Below, one piece after another: positions 1 to 12,232 of a DNA stretch of 64,000 nucleotides. The notes under the pieces are model-generated. The model was not told the origin of the DNA and made no database searches. It saw nothing but the letters and a program-made list of their open reading frames with translations. Positions within the stretch are counted from its first letter, which is position 1. Each line of letters starts with the position of its first letter. This stretch comes from Opisthocomus hoazin (lineage: Eukaryota > Chordata > Aves > Opisthocomiformes > Opisthocomidae): positions 81,830,504-81,894,503 of the forward strand of contig NC_134414.1 of the NCBI RefSeq assembly GCF_030867145.1, given 5' to 3'. Made by a program: the position numbers and the translations under genes.

Positions 1-830
1 CCATCCAGAGGGACCTTGACAGGCTGGAGAGGTGGGCCCATGTGAACCTCATGAAGTTCAACAAGACCAAGTGCAAGGTCGTGCATGTGGGTCGGGACAA
101 TCCCAAACACAAATACAAACTGGACAGAGAATGGATTGAGAGCAGCCCTGCTGAGAAGGACTTGGGGGTGTTGGTTGACAAGAAGGTGGACATGGACATG
201 ACCCACTCACAGCCCAGAAGGCCAACCATATCCTGGGCTGCATCAAAAGCAGCGTGGCCAGCAGGTTGAAGGAGGGGATTGTGCCCCTCTGCTCTGCTCA
301 GGTGAGAGCCCACCTGGCATGCTGCGTCCAGCTCTGGAGCCCTCAGCACAGGACAGACATGGAGCTGTTGGAGTGGGTCCAGAGGGCTGCAAAAATGATC
401 CGAGATCTGGAACACCTCTCCTGTGAGGAAAGGCTGAGAGAGTTGGGGTTGTTCAGCCTGGAGAAGAGAAGGCTCCGGGGAGACGTTATTGAAGCCTTTC
501 AGTACCTGAAGGAGACCTACAAGAAAGCTGGAGAGGGACTGTTTGCAAAGGTGTTTAGCGATAGGACAAGGGGTGATGGCTTTAAACTGAAAAAGGGTAG
601 ATGTAGGTTAGATATAAGGAAGAAATTCTTTAATGGGAGGGTGATGAGGCACTGGAACAGGTTGCGCAGAGAAGCTGTGGGTGCCCCCTCCCTGGAAGTG
701 TTCAAGGCCGGATTGGATGGGTCTTTGAGCAGCCTGGTCTAGTGGAAGATGTCCCTGACTGTGGCAGGGGCATTGGGACTGGATGATCTTTAAGGTCCCT
801 TCCAATCCAAACCGTTCTATGATTTTCTGA
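1..830 (+). mobile_element. CR1 LINE 3' fragment (runs off window start)
   Basis: The sequence encodes the end of the CR1 reverse-transcriptase ORF, with motifs typical of avian CR1 ([53 protein letters not shown]), and then the 3' UTR with GGATGATCTTTAAGGTCCCTTCCA. It ends in a degenerate ATTCTATGATT-type tail near 830. The frame changes between about 200 and 260, so the copy is dead. Its 5' part lies outside the window. Confidence 0.93.
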
Positions 831-3700
831 TTTTTCAAAACTCTGATATCTGTTGTTAACTGCCATTCTCCAGTATGCTTCTGGGCAGGCTGAACAGGAC
901 TGTTGTAAGATAAATGTGTTTGAGAGCCCCCCTCCTCTCTGTTTTTCCAGGCTACTAATTACTTTTTCAGTCTCACCAGCAGCCCCTTAATCAGTTCATT
1001 ACCTCTTTCAGCAAATTATTTGGGTTGCTAAGGGAAGAACAACTGGGTCTGTCTGAGTGCATGCAACATTGCTGGGATCAGTAGAGTCCTGTAGCTGGTT
1101 CCATCCTGTGCAAACCACGCTGCCTGTAACAAAAGCCCAATGCCTTTCTGTCTCATCTGTCCACCTTCAGTGGTCAAGAAAGTCAAGCCCAAGGAGAGCA
1201 GGGACGTTAGGGGCAGTGGCAGCAGTACCTGTTGCCTGGGGCTACCAGTCTTGTCTCTTCAAACCGAGGTTCCCTTCCACTGGAGGTAGGCATGTGTCTT
1301 CTTCACTTACTCTGTGTATAACTACTCATTCGTCACTGCTACACAAGGACAATAAGATGCATGGAGCACCAGTGTATATTAGGGCACGATGCAAATGAGG
1401 TTAAATGGTACCTGGCCACCTTGCCCAGACAACCTGATAAATCTGGTGATCTGCACCTGCTGCCAGGCCAACAGCAGGTACTCCCCAGCGCGGTGAATGC
1501 AGATGGGTTGTCAGAACAGCATGAGGCCCGTGGTTGAGCCAAGCTCCATCCCAGCATCTAGGATAGGGGCATGCAGAATTCCTGTTCTTTCCAGGCATTT
1601 TTCCCCAAGATTTGCCATACTGCCAGAAGGTCAGTATTATCCCTGGCCTTGCTGTTAATCCTATGGCATGCTCTCTCCAGCATGGTGCACAGCAGGTCAT
1701 TCCTTGGTCAGCAGGGGGCCCATCATGTTATCAGACCCTGCAAGTTATTCCCAATAACAGAGAAACAGTGGTCCAGCTTGTGTGTCTTGGCCTTTGCCTG
1801 TCTGTCTGTGTCTTAACAGCTGCTGCAGGAGGTCTCCATGCCACCTTGCAAAAGCATGTGGTAGCAGCAACAGTGCCGAGTCAGCTTTTCTGCAGACTTG
1901 GGACTGCAAAAGTTGGTGTTTGGACGGTTGCTTGGTATCATAAAAACTAGTTTTAGTTCGCTTTTTCATTAAAAAATAAAAAAAAATCCTCTTGTCTTTA
2001 TATGCTTGCAAATTCTAGTGTGGGAAAGATTTCCCTGCTTGCTGCAGGAAAGCACATTTTTCACCTGTTGAAAATAAAAGTTACTGCAGTGATCCTTATC
2101 ACAAACTGCTTTTAAACTGGTTTAGTCTCTACATCTGATGTGACTGGGGAGCCCAGGTGAATAGGATCCAGATTTTCTACAAAGAATTTCAAAAAGTCAT
2201 AAGGCAAATTCCTGTGACAGTCCAAGAACTTAGTTCTTCGTGGCGTAAGGCCTGTTTACAATAGTTTGTCTAAATGCTGACAGTTTTTCTGAATATAGGA
2301 CAGCTCCTTTAAAATATGTAATTAACATGTCAAATGCAGGAATCATTCTAACATGTTTCGGGGAAAAGATCATTTTAAAAGAAAACATTTACATCTGAAG
2401 TTAGGTCTCATCACACAATGTCACTGGCTGTATAACAAATGCAGTTGGTTTCCTTCATGCAGATTTCAGTCAGCTGTGAAGAGTCCGCATACTGTAAACA
2501 TCTAAGAAATGGCGTCTTTATTCTTGTAAAAGGGAATCATGTTGACTGAAGTAACTGTTAATTAACTGCAGGGATGATTTCTGCCCTGTTTTCCTCATAG
2601 CTTGAGTCCTGTAAAACTCCCGTTGGATCTCTTGTTTTTTTGAAATTTTTCACAAGAAATGGTATTAATTTCTTGATGTGTGTGAAGTATCTGCAAAGCT
2701 CATTTCACTTTGAGCCAAAGAGCTTTAATCTAGGTAAAATTTAAACTTTGTTTTTAGGATAGCAGTTGTTCTTTCATCAGGTAAATGTTATGACTTGGCA
2801 CACAAGTTAATCTTTCCATGAAATAGAAATTCTTTTTGATTAAACACCCATTGATTTAATTGGTAAAACTTTCATTGGTAAAAATCTACTCAGATTTTGA
2901 TTATGAAACTATCTTCGTGTGCTCTTTTTGCTTAACAACAGGAATTACTGCTTGTATCTTTTCTGTTTGTGAAGAAGTCCAGTATTTTGAAGGACAAATA
3001 AAGTAAAAAATTTGTTAAACTGATATTTCCAGGATGGCAAATTTTGCAAGTCTGGTTATACTTTGCAATGCTGGTGGTATTACTGTTTTTATTTCTACCA
3101 CAAAAATACTACACTCTAAACCTTTTCTGTCTGGAAAAAATGGAGTTGCAGTGTTTAGACTTATATTTTACCACAACTTGTTTCTTCCCTGTGATTTGGA
3201 GGAAAATATTGAACCTGCATGAAGAGGAGAGGGGTTGGTGGTAATAATAGTAGTAGCGTGACGTGGTGAATTAAAAATAAGTGAGGCAAATGTGTCGTGT
3301 AGGATACAGTTGTTATTAGAGCTGGTGCTATTGTTGGACAAAACAGACAGCTCTGGAGGCACACAAGTTCTCGTTAAATTTAGAAACAGGAAGTTTCAGG
3401 ATAAGGTTTGGGGGAAGCGTTTGGGGAAGCCTGTATGCAAAGCTTTGGGAGAAGGTTATCGTTTTCTATATTACTATCTTTATCTTTCAGTCTTCTGTTT
3501 ATTCCCTTGCCTCCAGCTATCCTTGCCCATCTGTATTCTACCTCTTTGATGCCAGAAATCTCTGCCTGCCTCTCTGTTTCTCAGTACTTCCTGGATGCCA
3601 GGCATCTTGTGACTGAATCCCAGTTTCAGTCGTTAGTTCTCCAGCTGTTCCCTGCCCTCTCCTTCCCCAAACATTGCAAACAGTTGCACAGACATGACTT
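831..3700. other. CD99 intron 1, no recognised feature
   Basis: This is AT-rich intronic sequence. It contains no exon-like open frame with family similarity, no RNA gene and no identifiable transposon. Short open frames here are at chance level. Confidence 0.5.
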
Positions 3701-3764
3701 GGGGGTTGGGATACGTGACCGCTGAAGGTCCCTTCCAGCCCAAAGCATTCTATGATTCTATGAC
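3701..3764 (+). mobile_element. CR1 3' end stub
   Basis: Only the last 60 or so bases of a CR1 remain (GAAGGTCCCTTCCAGCCC, then ATTCTATGATTCTATGA). Heavily 5'-truncated copies of this kind are the usual CR1 form in birds. Confidence 0.8.
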
Positions 3765-6700
3765 TCCTTTGAATCAGAGCTGTCCCTGCTTGTCTTAGCC
3801 AGCAGGTTTTCAATCCGATTTACGACATCGCGGCCCCCTCCCCTTTTCACAAAAACTTCTGTCTTTCCTTTTTGCTGTTTTGGCCTGCTGTAAAGGCCAG
3901 CTCTTTACGGTGCTAACTAAGCAGAGTCGTGAGCCTTTTAGGCAAGAGCTGTGATTCTGTAGCTTGCGGCTGTGGCAAGCAGACAACTTCTCTGCATCCA
4001 GACCTCTCCAACCCTGTCTCCCACTTCCCTGCCCACTGCTTCTGCTACTCCTTTCCCTTGGGTGTTGCCATTGCATCTTTGTCACTGCCTCCCCTGCCAG
4101 TCCTGTACCCAGGCACGGCTCCCTTCAGTTTGCAGTTCTTACCTGTCCTGAGGACACTTTTTTCCATCCCCTCCTATAGCTTTCCTGGGGTGTCCTACAA
4201 AAGGAGTAAATTCAGAGTGCAGACAGAAGTCTGGCATGTGTGATAGCTACCTGCAAGTGGTAACACTGGAGTATAAAATCCAGTTTATGTTAGAAGGTGA
4301 TACAGAAGCAGAGTGGAGATGATTAAACCATTTCTTAGGGTGGACATGGAGAATTCTTGTTAAAAGTTTCTGTCTAATTATAGCAGAAGTGCTTTCACAA
4401 GATGCACTTGAACTAGAAATGCTTAAGGTTTCACTGTGAAGGCCTTCCAGGTGTTTTGCTGAGCACATGAACACATTAGAATGACTAAGAACGTAGCCTT
4501 GGTACAACAGGGAAGATTTATCTTGTTCCTCAGGTAACAACAATGAAGGTTGGTAATTTAAAAAAAATGATTTTTTGACAAGAAACACAAAATAAGCTCT
4601 CATTTGGCAAAACCTGTGTCACATTTGTGGCTTGCCGTATGTCTGTGGCTGCCACTTAGTTGGATTCCAACTAACCTATTTAGTTTTTTATCTGTCTAGT
4701 TTGGGCCACTAAAGCTAGTCACATTGACCTGGGTGCACACAGTATGTCTGTGTGTGCGGCAGTCCTTCAGAAATGTTTTATAGGTAGTAATTTTGAATAC
4801 ATGATACAAAGTTAGTTGAAGGATTAAAAATGAGCCTTGTCTTCCTCTGGTGTTCGCCGTTGCCCAGAGAAGCAGGCTGCTGTCACGTCACATGTCCTGT
4901 GGCTGAAGCCAGGCTGCCTGTTTCCGAACCAATGCTGGGATGGTGCAGTGGAGTACAAGCTGGGAAGTCCTGGCTCACTGAATTGCCACTTACTGCAACT
5001 CTGTCACAATTAAACCCTTAATAGTAAATGCCTGGAGGAAGAAAAGTGTCACTGGTGCTAAGGAAACACATCGACATTTGAGGCTGGAGCAGAACAAACT
5101 TTTTTTTTTTTTTTAGAAAATGAGTTGACTAGTACCAGAACTGATTCAATCTCAGAGCAATGGATTAAAATATGAGCTGAATCATTGCAAACCACTGCAC
5201 TGGGTCTGGTTTCCTTTACCCCTGCCTTCCCCACAGGAAATCCTCATAACACTGAAAGAGTTCTTCTTCTTTCTTTTAGCAAAAGCTGTAGTAGCTCTTT
5301 TTAATTGCAGATTGAAAAGACTGTGAAATCTTTTTAGCCATTGCTGGAGAAGCTACGATGAAAAGAGTCTAGAAAAACAAAGTGAATTTTACTGTTCAGT
5401 TAATGCTTCTGACTAGATTACAGATTTTGTTTGAATTTTGCTTTTAGTATACCAATTGTTTTGAACTGGTGAGGAAGGTAAAAGAAACAGGCTGTGAAAA
5501 GAAACTGTCAGCTTACAAGTACCAGCAGGCAGAAAACAGTCCTGCTTACTACAAGCCATCATTTCAGTGTATTGCTGTAAAAATAAAAATATTCTTCACC
5601 TAGTTCTGTGCACGTTGCAAGTGTATATTTCAACTAAATTTTATTTTAAGGAAGGAATTTCTAAATGGAATGCCAAGTTCCATTTGTTTGGTCATCATAA
5701 TTTAAATTCTTTTTCCTTGATCAGTGAGGCTTATTTACCACTCTAACTGTTGAGTTTTTTTTTGCAGCTTTTACTTCACTGGCTGCCAGATCAGAAATCT
5801 TGGTTTCTTAATGCTTCTTTCTTGTGCTAAAATTTTACCATCTTTCATCTAGTGCAGACCTCCCTAACCTTTCTGCAGCTGAGCCTCGCTGCTGCCCTTT
5901 CCTGTTCCTCCGAGCCCTCTCTGGGACTGCTCTTCCTTCTGTCCCTCCCTGCCCCAATCCAGGGGGCTACCGGAGGTGCAGAGTGCGAGCAGATGCGGAG
6001 GCAGACAAAACAAAATGCTGGTGATTCCTGACCATTTGGTGGGGAGGGAATCCTCCGGTCTGTCATCTTACACACTTCATTGCTGTGTAAAGTGTTTTGC
6101 TGAATATGGGGTTGAGCAGAAAAAGCGCACAACTCTTAAAAGTCGTGGCTCACGAGATCACACAATTGTCCTGAAAACACTTTTCCCTTTCTCTGCCCAA
6201 GGCTGGGCAGGATACTGAACTGTGCGGATGCATATAGAGGTTTCCAGTGCAAAGAGAGTTTAGAATGCTATCTGAATAGGAGTACAGATAAATTTCTGGC
6301 AGTAAAATAGCATTAGGTTGCTTGATGCCAGGTGTAGTTACTTTCAAGAGAACCAATGAATTTATTGAATTATACAATACTGAAGAGTTTGCAACCTGCT
6401 TGGATAAAACAGGTTTCCTTAATTTGAGACTAATCTTTTGATTGACTGGCACTGTAGTCTTTCCAGTGTATTTAACTGTTAATTTTTGGTGCTGGCTGCA
6501 ATTTGAGTTGTTATCCAATGAGCCTTAATGTTCATGAATCTGTGCATGAATGTGAGAACACTGAGTGTTCAAGGGCCTTGAATGCATGCCCCTTCCCAGC
6601 CCAACCATCCTCTCTGGTGTCCATCTTTGTGCCATTGGTGTGTACATTGCTCCCCAGTTTTCAGTGTACCATTCTGACTACGATATGCCCACTGTTTTGA

Positions 6701-8308
6701 AATACATGCTACAGAGCAAGATGTCGGTCAACTGCGGAAAGATTCTTGCCAAGAACTGCTGAAGCTATTGCTGTTGCTAGATGTCTGCTAGTGGGAGGCT
6801 AGGACCAAAACACAGAATTACAAGGACATCTCTCAGCTTCCAAGAAATAAAGTCCATCCTTACAGGGCCGATCTGTCCCTTGGTTTCTTTTACTTAAGCA
6901 TGAACAGTACCAAAGTCTCCAATAAAATTCCGCTACCTCACTACATGGCAATGTATAATGTGAACGAATATTTATTAACAAAGTTAATACATTTTCATAC
7001 TATAAAGACTGATTGATACAATAGTTAGGGAAGGGAACTTCTGTAACAAAAGTAAATGTGAGCCTTGTGGTAAGAATGCACCTGGTTATGGAAATTTAGG
7101 CTGTGTGAGTAGTAGCTGCAAGGCTTGTCAGCTTTATGAAAGCTTAAAGTCCTGTCTATCAAGCAGCTTAAACTTTGAAGCTGCAAGTAATGTGTACTTA
7201 AAGGATTTGGGTTTCGTTGGCTTATAAAAAAGTAACTGCTGACATTTCTTATGCCAAGACAGAATTTCAGAAGTAGCTGAATGTGAAGTAGTTGCACGCT
7301 GCCTGCTTGATCTTGGTGAGATTTGAGAATGGGGTTTCCTGAGACTGATGCAGAGCTCCTGGTCCAGCTCTGGCAGATTTCTGAAAAGGCAATGATTGAG
7401 CAGCAGTGTCTTGGCCCGTTGTGCCTGCTCTGTGAGCTTTCCTGGGGGAACAGTGATTGTGCTGGCCCCTGAGACCTGGGAAGAGGGACAGCAGGTGCTG
7501 CTTGCCTGTAGGTGCTGTGCTGAAGCAAGAGAAGGCAGTGGCAGCAGTGGCTGCAGGGCTGGCATTGCTGACATCGGGTAACTTCATGCACAGAGTGATG
7601 CCTCTGTGGTTTAGCACTGCTAGGAGGAAGAGTACCAAGAACTCAAGAGCACTTACCTAGAAGACTGAAAATTTCAGCGTGCCTAGCACTTGTGGGTACA
7701 AGTACCAACATGCAGGCTTTAAATAACATAAGGCTAGATGCTGTTTAATCAAACACCTCCAGCCTTCCTTGAGGGTATGCTGCACGTGAATGCAAGCAAG
7801 ACTGTGCTTCTCTCTGCTGATTATATTTTGCCTTAGTCCCTGAATTTACATGAGAGGAAGCTTAACATTTGTTTTTTAGAAAATACATTATTAAAATACT
7901 GACTAATTTTAGTTATGAGTTTGTGCTTGGTAAGGCCAAGTACTTATGTGAACTAGCAATAAGCAGAGTATATGGCATTTGCGGTCTTGAAGCATGGTCA
8001 GGCTCTCCTGAAGTTACAAGTAAGAAGAAATGAGCGAAAATAGATAAGTATCTCCAATATCTTTTTATTTGTTGCTGTCTGGATTCAGCACCTTTACTAA
8101 AGCACCTCATTTTTCAAAATTTTCCCATCCTGTTTGGTTCAGGAAAAAAACCCCACCCTTTTTGCAAAACCCTTTTTCTCTCTTCCCGCTTACTATCAAA
8201 GTGCCCCTAAACTTGTCATTTCTTGATGCAAGTGCCATGCTTCTGACATCCAAATGTCATCCAAAGCAGCCTTTGTTAATGTGGCTTAGGTTTCTGCTTA
8301 CAAACTTC
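3765..8308. other. CD99 intron 1, mostly unannotated
   Basis: No gene or clear repeat was recognised. A GC-richer block at 5870-6010 and another at 7300-7590 stand out slightly, but neither contains a credible exon with a donor in phase 1 or a known repeat signature. There is a T run at 5100-5114. Confidence 0.45.
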
Positions 8309-8313
8309 ATGAG
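8309..8313. repeat. 5-bp target-site duplication (left copy) of the 8314-8980 LTR
   Basis: ATGAG here is repeated exactly at 8981-8985 directly after the LTR, as expected for integration of an ERVL-type element. Confidence 0.8.
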
Positions 8314-8980
8314 TGTCCTGATTTTGGATGGGGTAGAGTTAATTTTCCTCCCAGTAGCTGCTGTGTTTTGGGTTTGGTAGGAGAGTAATGTTGATAGCAC
8401 TGATGTTTTCAGCTGTTGCTAAGAAATCAGGCTTTCCTAGTCTCCCATGTTCAGCTAACGAGCAGGTGTGCAGGAGCTGGGCGAAGCAGAGCCGGGCAGC
8501 GAGCCCAAGCAGGCCAATGGAAATATTCCATATCGTGGGCGTCATCCTCAGTTTATGAATGGGGGTTGGCCAGGGGCAGGAATCTTTTCTCGCTTACTCG
8601 TTTCCATGAGTTTGAATTGTCGCTTGTCAGGAGTTCGAACTTTTCCAGGAGTTCAGTCTTTTTCAGGAGTTTTGCGAAACTCACAAAATTCGTGAGTTTG
8701 GCGTTCCGTGATTTCTGCTCGGGGACCGGCTGCAACTCGGTCATCGGGCGGTGAGAAAATTGTAGTGTAGATCATTAGTTTTGCATATGCATTATTATAA
8801 TTAATATTATTAAGAGTAATATTATTAGTATTTCCCTTGTTGCCTTATTAAACTGTGTTTATCTCAACCCACGAGTTTCCCCTTTCATCTGTTTCTCCTC
8901 CCATCCTGCTGTGGGGAAGGGGAGGGGTGAGCGAGTGGCTGTCAGATCCTAGTTGCCAGCTGCCAGGTTAAACCACGACA
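8314..8980 (+). mobile_element. Solo LTR of an ERVL-type endogenous retrovirus, with target-site duplication
   Basis: The 667-bp element begins TGTCCTGATTTTGG and ends TTAAACCACGACA, with TG...CA termini. Its start includes the TAGAGTTAATTTT block typical of avian ERVL LTRs. It is flanked by a perfect 5-bp direct repeat ATGAG (8309-8313 and 8981-8985), so both ends are exact. The middle is CpG-richer, with a short CAGGAGTT repeat; an AT-rich stretch (8765-8850) with an ATTAAA-like signal follows. No internal retroviral genes remain, so it is a recombined solo LTR. Confidence 0.88.
8625..8690 (+). repeat. Short degenerate tandem repeat inside the ERVL LTR
   Basis: Three units of about 17-19 bp begin CAGGAGTT and continue into T-rich segments. 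The last leads into GCGAAACTC. This looks like a subfamily feature of the LTR. Confidence 0.5.
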
Positions 8981-9046
8981 ATGAGACGAAGCAGTGTGTT
9001 TCATTCTGCAGCTGTGAAAAGAACTGCAGAGAGACAGAGTGATTTT

Positions 9047-9175
9047 TCATAGCACCACAGGGTGCTGAGGCTGGAGGACACCTCTGGAGACCTTCCGGTC
9101 CCACAGCTTGCTCCAGCAGGGTCAGCCACCACAGGTTGCCCATGACCATGGCCAGCTGGATTTTGAGTATTTTGA
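9047..9175 (-). mobile_element. CR1 3' fragment, minus strand
   Basis: The plus strand reads CTGGAGGACACCTCTGGAGACC, then AGCAGGGTCAGCCACC and GGTTGCCCATGACCA, which are reverse complements of a common CR1 3' region. The terminal TCATAG tail is at the left. It lies just downstream of the ERVL LTR. Confidence 0.7.
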
Positions 9176-11385
9176 ATATGTGAGGAACGTACTCTCTGCA
9201 AGAAACAACTTTCCCTGAAGCACGGAAGATACTTGAGCTCTTTCCAAGCTGCTGTTAGTGACAGTGCTTTCGAAGCTCCTTTAAGCTTAAGGAGGAGATC
9301 TGGGACCTGTGGCTCTGCCATTCGATATTTGATGTTGGTTTGCCACTGAGGGTCATAACCAGAAGACAATCACAAGTGTCCAGACCATTGCTTGGAGGGA
9401 AGGTGGTCACATCAGTTATGGACCTTCAGAACTACAAACTGTAAGAAAACAACGAGACTGTGGTAGACAACTCATTGCTGGGCAGGTTGTGATAAAGATG
9501 CCAAATGTTTGCTCTTAGCTTTGCTACTTGATTGAAGGAGCTCACAGGAGTTCTTAGACCTTTTATAACTCTTGTGTAGTTCTCTTTTACCCTTTCTGAT
9601 TTTGGATAAGCAGCTCACCATTTGGCAGGACTGTTGCTATCATGTTGATTCTCTAGCTTCGTGGTTGCCTTGGTTCTTCTGTGTACTTTCTGCTGATTTA
9701 CAGCTATTCATTCTGTCCTCTTATTCCTGTATAAAATCCTTCCCGGAAAACTCTGCTTACAGCTAGTGTTTAGAGCCCCGTTGTGTTTTCCTACTTTCTA
9801 CAGCTCAAAGGAGCAACAGAAGTTGCCCAATACACAGGAAACTTTTAGACAAGCGAAATTCCTCAACTTGTGCTTCAAAATACAGGTTTTTCTTCTCCAG
9901 TAAATGGCTTATTGTAACACGAGCTGTTAAGAAACCCTCACGTGATGACAGTTAACTAAGTAAACACTTTTGAGTCAAAATGTGACCTTATAGACTTTTC
10001 AAAAAATATTAAATTGCCATTTTTGGATGAACGGAATAGTTAGTAATTCAAATATTAAAATAAATTACAAATTAGTCTAAAAACTATTTTCTAGCAGTCA
10101 GATCAGAAAAAGATTAGGCCACGTATTTCCCTAACTTTTTCCGTACTGTCTTTTCAAGATTGCTGCAAATAAAGTAATTTTTCAGTGAAGTAGCTTTTGG
10201 ATCACTGTACAAAAATTAAATATGATAGTTATTAGGGTAGTCTTATGCATCTTTTTGAAGAGGAAATAAATCTTTTTATTGGTTGCAGCAGAGGCTTAGC
10301 TGACTTTATTCCCATCAGATACATTAGTGAACACTCCAGATGTGCAGAAAGGAGACACTCCCCAGATGCAGAAAATTATCTTTGCTTTTTGGCTGATTTA
10401 CAGTTGTTATTTGTATTTGGGCTGCATTTATTTTAGGTAGAAAGGGGCTTCATTCCTCTAAACAGAACTTTATGCAAAGCTTTTTGTTTTCTGTTGCTCT
10501 GCAGAGAAACTAAACTTGAAAAGCAGCATCAATAGGTGGGTACTTGTAGGAGGAACAGGGTTTGAAACCAGCCATGTGGGATTTAATTTCATGAGACTCC
10601 AGGCAGGGCTAATTATAAACTGCTGCTTGGCAGTGGGAGTAAACATCCCGTCTGCAGTGCCTGACATGGAGGGATCTTGCCTGAAAACCTCTGCCCTGGC
10701 TGGGAGGAGGAGTACAGTTTGAAGTACGTTCTTCCACTTGCAGTGAGTGGTTTTCATGTTCCAGGTCCTCCATTTAAAACCTTAGAAAGGCAGTTCTTAC
10801 AGCAAGGTGTGGAGAACCAAGTCACCTTTCTCTCATTTTTTTTGTAATTAGGTTGCACCTCTTGGTTTTGCCTGCTTAGGACATGTTGGAAAATAACTGT
10901 CAGAATGTGAGCTGACCAGTGTGAGTCTTTTATTGTAGATAACTAATGCTGTTGGGGCAAAACCTGGATTGAAATCAAGTGCTGGTAAGCTTAAAAAGCA
11001 ATCATGATGGCTTTGCACTGTTAGTTTAAGTGTTTCATGAACAAATGTCAATGTGCTGGCCTTCCTCTATTTTCCGTAGCTTCTGTTATGGTTAGGTGTT
11101 GGAATATTTCCACTCCTTGTCTTTTCAGTCCCCCAAGGGGGAGGAGCACAAGACATGGGAGTGTAAAATCCAGTTTCCCTGCTGGAAGTTGGAGAAGCTG
11201 CGTTTTGCCTCGTTCCCAAAGAGTTTATGCCCTTGTGGTTACCAGCACCCTCGTCCCCCAAGAGGGCTGCCAAACCTGATGTAAGCTCTACAGAAATAAG
11301 AGGCCTCTCTGAGCTGAAGATTTTTGCAGATTTCATGAAAATGAGTGCCTGGGCAGCAGCACAGATCCAAGTTGGGCAATCACCA
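9176..11385. other. CD99 intron 1, no recognised feature
   Basis: This is AT-rich sequence without exon-like or repeat signatures that could be identified. Confidence 0.45.
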
Positions 11386-12232
11386 ACTGTATGAAATTTG
11401 ACAAGACCCAGTGCCAGATTCTGCACCTGGCATGGGATAATCCTGGTTATACATACAAACCGGGGGGCCAGAGGCTGGAGAGCAACCCAGTGGAAAGAGA
11501 CTTGGGGGTCTGGGTTGATAGCAGGTTGAACCTGTGTCAACATGTGCTCTGGCAGCCGAAAGGGCCAACCGTGTCCTGGGGTGCACCAAGCACAGCATAG
11601 CTAGCCGGTTGAGGGAGGTGATCGTCCCACCCTACACTGCACTGGCGCGGCCCCACCTCCAGTACTGTGTGGTTTTGGGCACCTCAATGTAAGGACATCA
11701 GGTGGTTGGACTTTATGATCTTAAGGTTGGTCTTTTCCAACCTAAATGATTCTGTGATTCTGTGAAATTATTAGTGTGTCCAGGGGAGGGCAACCAAGAC
11801 CATGAAAGGCCTCAAGGGCAAGACTTACGAGGAACGGCTGAGGTCGTTTGGTTTGTTCAGCTTGGAGAAGAAAAGGCTGAGGGGTGACCTCATCACCGTC
11901 TACAGCTTCCTCACGGGGGGCAGCAGAGGGGGAGGTGCTGATCTCCTCTGTCTCGTGACCAGCGATAGGACACGAGGAGGTGGAATGAAGCTGTGTCAGG
12001 GCAAGTTCAGACTGGACATTAAGAAAAGGTTCTTCACTGAGAGGTTGGTCGTTCACTGGAACAGGCTCCTCAGTGCAGTGGTCACGGCACCAAGCCTGTC
12101 AGAGTTCAAGGAGTGTCTGGGTGACGCCCTTAGTCATATGGTTTAGTTTTAGGTAGTCCTGTGAGGAGCAGGGAGTTGGACTCGATGATCTTTATGAATC
12201 CCTTCCAACTAAAGATATTCTATGACTCTGTG
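11386..12232 (+). mobile_element. CR1 LINE fragment, interrupted by a second CR1
   Basis: A CR1 reverse-transcriptase end region (KFDKTQCQILHLAWDNPG, ERDLGVWVD) runs to about 11699. It is interrupted by a foreign CR1 tail at 11700-11766 and resumes near 11774 (GTCCAGGGGAGGGCAACCAAG, then YEERLRSFGLFSLEKKRLRGD and HWNRLL), ending in ATTCTATGACTCTGTG at 12232. The resumed part still has a 114-codon open frame (11802-12146). Confidence 0.88.
11700..11766 (+). mobile_element. CR1 3' end nested within another CR1
   Basis: A terminal CR1 segment (GGTGGTTGGACTTTATGATC through ATTCTGTGATTCTGTGA) sits in the coding part of the host CR1, which continues on both sides. The order shows that this insertion is the younger of the two. 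Confidence 0.75.

Noticed and set aside
1-830. Reverse-transcriptase-like frames as a host gene
   Set aside because: They are the frameshifted 3' end of a CR1 LINE, recognisable by its coding motifs and its 3' tail.
5870-6010. GC-richer block as a candidate CD99 exon 1
   Set aside because: It lacks CpG-island density, and no signal peptide ending in a phase-1 donor could be read.
7025-7591. Minus-strand open frame of 188 codons
   Set aside because: Its composition is Cys/Ser/His-rich and random-like, it overlaps other frames and has no recognisable domain. It lies inside the CD99 intron.
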